From Verticillium longisporum (lineage: Eukaryota > Ascomycota > Sordariomycetes > Glomerellales > Plectosphaerellaceae): a DNA stretch of 64,000 bases. Shown here in pieces: positions 58,801 to 64,000 of the stretch. The stretch's first letter is position 1. Each line of letters opens with the position of its first letter. The stretch is taken from contig JAETXT010000012.1 in assembly GCA_019188255.1 (NCBI GenBank), positions 1,302,001 to 1,366,000 on the forward strand, in the 5' to 3' direction. The notes under the pieces were generated by a model, which did not search any database, was not told where the DNA came from, and saw nothing but the letters and a program-made list of their open reading frames with translations. Position numbers and translations under genes: made by a program.

Positions 58801-61318
58801 AGCAAACAGAGCAACCTCGCCGATTGATATGGTTTTCTCCTTTTGTCCGGATGTGCTGGTGGTACAGAAGACGCAAGATGCTGCTTCCGATTCCCGAATT
58901 GACAAGTTGTTAGCTCCTTCAAAACGGCTCACTCTCTGTTGCGCGGATGCGGGCTGGACCTCGCCTTCAGGACCACCCCTGCCAGATCACCTGCGTTCAT
59001 ACACCTCCATATTAGGTAGGTATTGGTCGATTATCTGTATGCTGCTGGACCGAATGGAAGATGCATCGCATACGGCAGGCAGTGCACGTATATGCACGAC
59101 AAGGATGAGGTGCCCAGACTTGAGACACCATCAGTCCTGTTTCTTGAAACGCCAGTGGCAGAAGAAGAAGGAGCATCCTTCCCAACCCGGTGGTAAGGTC
59201 GGTAGACCTTGCAGAGTACCATTTGAAAAGGCCGTCTTCTTCCTAGTGGCCGGGCTCTGACCGTCACCGCTCTTGCTGTCCAGTAACCTGCCGTTCACAG
59301 CCACTCCTCTCTGCCGGTACTGCAGGTATTCGGTAGCCCTGGGCTCACGTGTGGAAAAATCGTATAGTGGCCAGATTTAGGGCTTCAAGCTTGGATCTTG
59401 ATTTTCATCAATTGCTCGTATGCCTTCCTTCAATTTCGAAAGTCAAGAACAGGCGACGAATGCAGCATGGCTCACAAAGGGGGGTTCTGACACAAACCAC
59501 CACTTCAGCTGTCAGTTTGCTCAGCCACTGTTGGAGGTTTTGCCCAAGGAGCCAAGGCGGCGCACACATACACAGATGCGATTGTGCGCTCAGCACACAC
59601 CCCTTCGACGAAAAACTTTGGCACGGCACGAAGAACTTGCCCTACAAGGCCAGACGTGACAAGATGCCGTACGCCGGAAGCTGCAAGAGAAGCTGTATTG
59701 CATTCCTAGGCCTTACCGAAAATCATTCCTCATTTCTATGCTGACCGTCATTGACCATAGGCGCAGAAGCCGTCACGAGACTGTTGGACATGTCCGCGTG
59801 ATGCAGAAGTGACGACAGAGTGCTGAAATAGGGGTCGCTCCCCGGAAAATCAACCGCTGAAACAGCACAATTGGGTTGTCCCGCTGTCACTGCCTCACGA
59901 CTCCAGCCCTTGATCGCGCACACCGACACTTGCAATAAACGGCATCTCCTCAAGCATTCAGATTGGCCGAGGCTCCTGATCAGGGACCGGAAGAGCCGAG
60001 GATCCTTTTTTTACGCAATAATTGACCATAAACTGCCTTGAAGTAGCCTCAAGTAGAGGAGGAGGAAAGAAGCTGTCACGGCGAGCATCGAGCTGATCGC
60101 CCGCCTCAGTACACGCACCGGCGGTCCCTCTCTGCCCTAGGTACCTAGGTATGGACGACGAACTCCCCGCCCCCATCAGGTCTCGTGGCATTCCGAGCAG
60201 GGAGCCCAACTTGTTCAACACCAGACTGGCAGTACATGGGCCTCGCGAAAGACAACCCATCGGATTTTGGTCAAGAATTGGTCCGCGAGCCAAACAGCAG
60301 AAGAACAGTGGGAGCCATAACCGGACTTGGTCCTCTGGGGCATGATCCGAGTCTCCTGACCTCATAACAGTCCTACATTTACCCCTGACAGCGAAGGATC
60401 TTCGTTCCCCAGGCCCATGCCGTGCCAGCAGCAGTACACATACCCTTATTTGAACCCCCCCCTCTCTCTGTCTCTTCTTCCTTAGGTCGAGCTTAGCTCG
60501 TGGCGGCCCAACGCGACGATCCCCAGAATGATTCATCTTGCCAAAGTACAAAATCAAGAGACCCGCATTCCCCTTTTTGCTGACCGAAGCGGAGAGTCGA
60601 CTTGGAGGATATTCAGGCGGTGTGGCGAAACGCAGCCTAATCTTGGCCGGAGGAGGATTGCCATGTACGGGCCAGCCAACCCGGCTTCCTGACATCTTCG
60701 CTCTGTCGGCCACCTCAATAAATGGACATGTGAGGAACATTTGACGCTCAGCATGGGGCCACATGTCGGTTGAGATTGAGGCCAACCGACAGTTGGACGC
60801 TGATCAAAACGTGGCGCTGAAGAAGGGGTATTGTTACCCCCCTTCCCCCCGGTATGACAGGTCGTATGCCCAGTGATCTACTCTGCAGATGGCATCTCAG
60901 CCTGCAGAAGCAGACTGTATCACTTCACACCGCTGTTGCTTTTTCAATTTATTTCTTCAGCAGACGTGCATGCATTGATAATGAGCGGTTGGTCTGTCAA
61001 CCTGCTCCAGTCAATTCTAATCTACCTATCCCGAGGACCATTTCGTATACATGTCGTGTTACAAGCGTACATATCGAACACCAGACGCCCACGCACACCG
61101 GCAAGCTTCTATTGCCGAGCGGAAGTTACTTGCCTGCGCCCAAGTCAAGCCACCCACCCAGCTTCTGAGTCCTCGTCCCCTCAAGTACCACTTTTAAACT
61201 GACCGACTCTTTCGTCATGTTCGAGATCTGTGTTGCGACGCGCCCATCGCGTGATGCACTCGGACCCGACTCTATTTGGTCTCATCACCTCTGTTCCCAA
61301 CGCGTCAGCGTCGCATTC
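55833..61318. other. Gene-poor region of 5.5 kb
   Basis: No gene I can support. Open frames are scattered over both strands, overlap in antisense and lack domains. The longest (275 codons, minus, 59958-60785) has no motif, start context or splice logic. Frames at 58313-58691 on both strands mirror each other. A CCCTAGGTACCTAGGTATGG motif lies at 60135-60154. The area may hold decayed genes or non-coding transcripts. Confidence 0.5.
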
Positions 61319-61693
61319 TTAGCATACCAGGCCAGGGATGATCTCATACTTGTATACCTCACTCTCAATGTCGATATTGAGATCACTCAATCTTCCCAGG
61401 TCTGGATCTGCCCAGCCCCCGATGCCAGCGACAATGGGGTCAAGATCAGCTCGCGCCACGAATGACTCGCCGGTTGTGGGAAGAAAGTCTACGGTCGCGA
61501 TATCATTCTCAGTTTGCGTCCCGCCGTTCCAGAGAACCGGTGAAAAGAGAAAGGCGGATTGACTGGGGCATTGGGAGGTGTGGCTGAGTGTGCTGGGTTG
61601 TTGCTGCTGGGTGATGGAGGTGGACTGCGAGGCGGACATACCGGCTGATGCCGAGTCCTGGGTGGACTTGGGGATGTCCTGGCTTGCTGTCAT
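61319..61693 (-). CDS. Possible small hypothetical protein
   Basis: A 124-aa frame with coherent composition: a Ser/Thr/Gln-rich start (MTASQDIPKSTQDSASAGMS) and then an acidic, more ordered half (ENDIATVDFLPTTGESFV..., LSDLNIDIESEVYKYE). No signal peptide, cysteine pattern or membrane helix. There is no recognisable family. It may be a whole small gene or one exon of a larger one. The low confidence reflects the absence of any homology cue. Confidence 0.35.
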   Translation of the reverse strand: MTASQDIPKSTQDSASAGMSASQSTSITQQQQPSTLSHTSQCPSQSAFLFSPVLWNGGTQTENDIATVDFLPTTGESFVARADLDPIVAGIGGWADPDLGRLSDLNIDIESEVYKYEIIPGLVC

Positions 61694-64000
61694 TTTGGCG
61701 TTGAAAACGAATACGGAGCTTATAGCGCGTTATGGCGGGATGCGTTCGGAGTCAGTCGAGCGAAGGTGGGAAAGCGCTGTCCGACGCGTAGGCATGTGAT
61801 ACGACTGTTCCGAGTCGCGGCGGCTGCTTTAGAGGATGCTACCTTCAATGGGGATCTAGAAATATATGACAAAACAGCGACGAGCCCTGGTTTTTATACC
61901 TCGAAACATCCAACTGTGTTGAGAGCTTGGGCGAGACGGACACTGAAGAGCCAAGCTTGAAGAGCCTCAAAGCCCAGAACTGTCACATAGGCAACCAGAA
62001 ATGAGAGAGGCGCGGATGCGTCCACACCCCCGATCCCATTGTCTGTCGACCACGTCCTCGACCATCAGCCTTCACTCCGACGACAAGGAAGAGATGTGGC
62101 ACGCAGTTGGGCAGGAGGACCGGTCACAACGCGACGTCCAATGGCAGCCGCTTGAAATAAACCCCCTCCAACCCCGCCTGAGGCCGGCGGTGTGCATTGA
62201 ATCTCGCAGGCTTTGAAATTTGGGGGCCTGCGCTCGTCCTCGTGGATAGGTGGTATTGGGCAGAATCCAGCAACACGGGTGAAACGGCCCTGCCATGTTG
62301 CCGCTAAAGAGCAGGTATTGATGACGGTCGGAATGAAGGACCTGCCCGCTTCTGTCCTCACCGCCAGTCCAGCCGCGGTTTTGCGACAACCATTGGTGAT
62401 GATGGGTTAAAGAAGACTGGCCACGTGGAAGGCCGGTCCCTTTTGCGAAAGCAATTGTGCATGCGCGCACCTGGCCAAGGGTGCGGCAAGAAAGTTGTTA
62501 ACCCAAGCTGCCGGTCGAGAGTTAAATCAGTTCTCAACATGCAGCATCAAAGTCAAGCCTGCTGGATCGAGGCGGGAAGCCCATACTGATGTTAGTGATC
62601 AGGCTCGCCTATGAGGGGTTTACGCTTCACTGCCCACCTAAGGTACCTTACCTAGGTAGGTAGGTACCGAATGTTGGCACCTGGCTCAGTTACCGCTCGA
62701 GGCAGTCGAACATGTAGCCGCCGTTCGATTGCATGTAATATGGCGACCGTGCTGTGGGTGCAGAGGCGAAACATGCGAAGCTACAGATGAGGCGGCATAG
62801 TGATAGACTACAGGTGTGCGGAATGAAGGCTTCCTGCCTTGATAGAGGCAGTTTATACAGTAGTGGGTACACGGCGTCACGGACATGAGGAGATCAGGGG
62901 TACAGTACCTTAGTGGAGGTATGGTAGCGTAGACCTGTCAAAACGCCATTTCCTACCGTCCTACCTGTTAGGCAGGTGGACTTAATGTTGGTAGGCCAAG
63001 ACCCTTGGTTCCTGCTGCCTGTGCGATGTGTGTGCTACTGCCCGAGTAGACCTACATGCAGAGAAGGGTAGGCCCGACCCATGTAGTGGTGGTTGCTGTC
63101 AGCGTCTGTGCTCAATGCTCACAGGATTAGCGTCATGTGGCAGGCTGCACTGCGCTGCACGAGCGCTTACCTACCTGCTAGGTACATGGCGTAAACGCTT
63201 GCCTGTGGAGGCGGACAAGGATAGCCCCTCACTTTTTGTGTAACCAGCCAAGCCGTGCCCCGCGGCTGCTGCTGGAAGCAAGCTTGGCCAGCCTCAGATC
63301 CCGTCAGTCCGGGCACATGCACGCCCCAGATGAGATCACCGCCCGTGGGCCGATCAATGTTCGGAAAGAAAAAAAAGAAAAGAAAAGAAAAACCCCAATT
63401 GTGTGACAAACAAAAGCCAATCAGTCCCCGGCTCCCCAATTCAAAGAGCATCCTCAGCTCCGCCAATGACACCAGGTCTGCCCTGCCAGTCCACCTCTGA
63501 AACTGGCGATTGATATGTTCTTCGTCGGCTAGTGCTTTGGTGGCGGTCCAAGCTCCTTGGTGGGTATCGGCACTTGAGCCTCGCCAAAGACACTACAGGG
63601 GGCTGTCATGGCGCATACTGTAGGTCACGAAGAACGAAGCAGGGTACGGAAGGTTTCACCGCGCACGTTGTTGCCGGCCTCGGGGCGGCACGATTGCGAT
63701 CCGCGGCTATCCAAATTCTGTGTGAAACATGCCCAATACTTACGACCACAGGGGTGTAGGTACGTGTCGATGCACCGCAAACCTTGCCCGAGCCAGCACC
63801 ATACTCCGTCTGTTAAGTCTATGAAGGAAGACGTCAAATGTTCAAAGAGCTGTTAACAGGCTCGAAATAGCTGCGTAGGAGAAAACTGGCAACATTCTGT
63901 CTGTGGTGCGTGCTTTGACATTTGCCTGGCCGCACATGTTCGAGTCTCTGGTGTGAGAGGTCGAGTCAGGGCTGTGAGAGAACGAGTCAGCCTAATGGAC
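61694..64000. other. Gene-poor end of the window, no gene seen
   Basis: 2.3 kb without a supported coding frame. It contains a dispersed-motif copy at 62637-62668, a related string near 63168-63185 and an A-rich AAAGAAAAGAAAAG tract at 63366-63392. Confidence 0.5.
62637..62668. repeat. Dispersed TACCTAGGTA-type motif, longest copy
   Basis: CCTAAGGTACCTTACCTAGG followed by TAGGTAGGTACC, built of nested CCTAAGG, GGTACC and CCTAGG palindromes. Confidence 0.6.

Noticed and set aside
59958..60785. 275-codon minus-strand frame
   Set aside because: Long, but with no domain, no coherent composition and no support on either side. It is probably chance in GC-rich DNA.

Overview
The window is nuclear DNA of a filamentous ascomycete (Pezizomycotina). 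Sordariomycetes, probably Hypocreales, is my best guess. The grounds are short GT-AG introns of about 45-80 nt with CTAAC/CTGAC branch sites, Zn2Cys6 and cytochrome P450 genes, fungal forms of TEL1, NUP192 and MIP1, and short TACCTAGGTA-type motifs scattered between genes. Most of it (about 1-50 kb) is a conserved housekeeping block. The last 14 kb are sparse and accessory-like. I found no tRNA, rRNA or CRISPR.

Region 0-18 kb: TIM23 (mitochondrial import), two uncharacterised genes, dephospho-CoA kinase, a large low-complexity protein with a tryptophan-rich C-terminus, eIF5 (minus), a cytochrome P450 (minus), triosephosphate isomerase and mitochondrial ribosomal protein mL43 (minus). Six of these genes are broken by single-base frame changes, eleven in all. 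Almost every break sits in a homopolymer run, and the flanking frames clearly belong together. Three of the genes should be essential, so base-calling or assembly error is the likeliest cause. I describe the loci as they stand.

Region 18-50 kb: U1-70K (SNP1, four exons), MRT4, cullin-4, the ATM-type kinase TEL1 (five exons, about 2,917 aa), nucleoporin NUP192 (head-to-head with TEL1), a RING protein, an F-box-like protein, mitochondrial DNA polymerase gamma (MIP1) and a one-pass membrane protein. All of these frames are intact.

Region 50-64 kb: this part holds the most unusual object, a 1,297-bp element at 51697-52993. It has 34-bp terminal inverted repeats (one mismatch) and a 6-bp target duplication, TGCTAC. 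Nearly all of its interior is a degenerate 23-bp tandem repeat that runs in one direction (about 12 units) and then in the opposite direction (about 24 units), meeting at a TATAGCTATA palindrome. This is the architecture of a foldback-type transposon. A Zn2Cys6 transcription factor lies 600 bp beyond it. The remaining 8 kb hold only one possible small gene.

The genes do not form one pathway. The block mixes mitochondrial function (TIM23, mL43, MIP1), translation and ribosome assembly (eIF5, MRT4), splicing (SNP1), genome maintenance and ubiquitin signalling (TEL1, CUL4, RING protein) and nuclear transport (NUP192).
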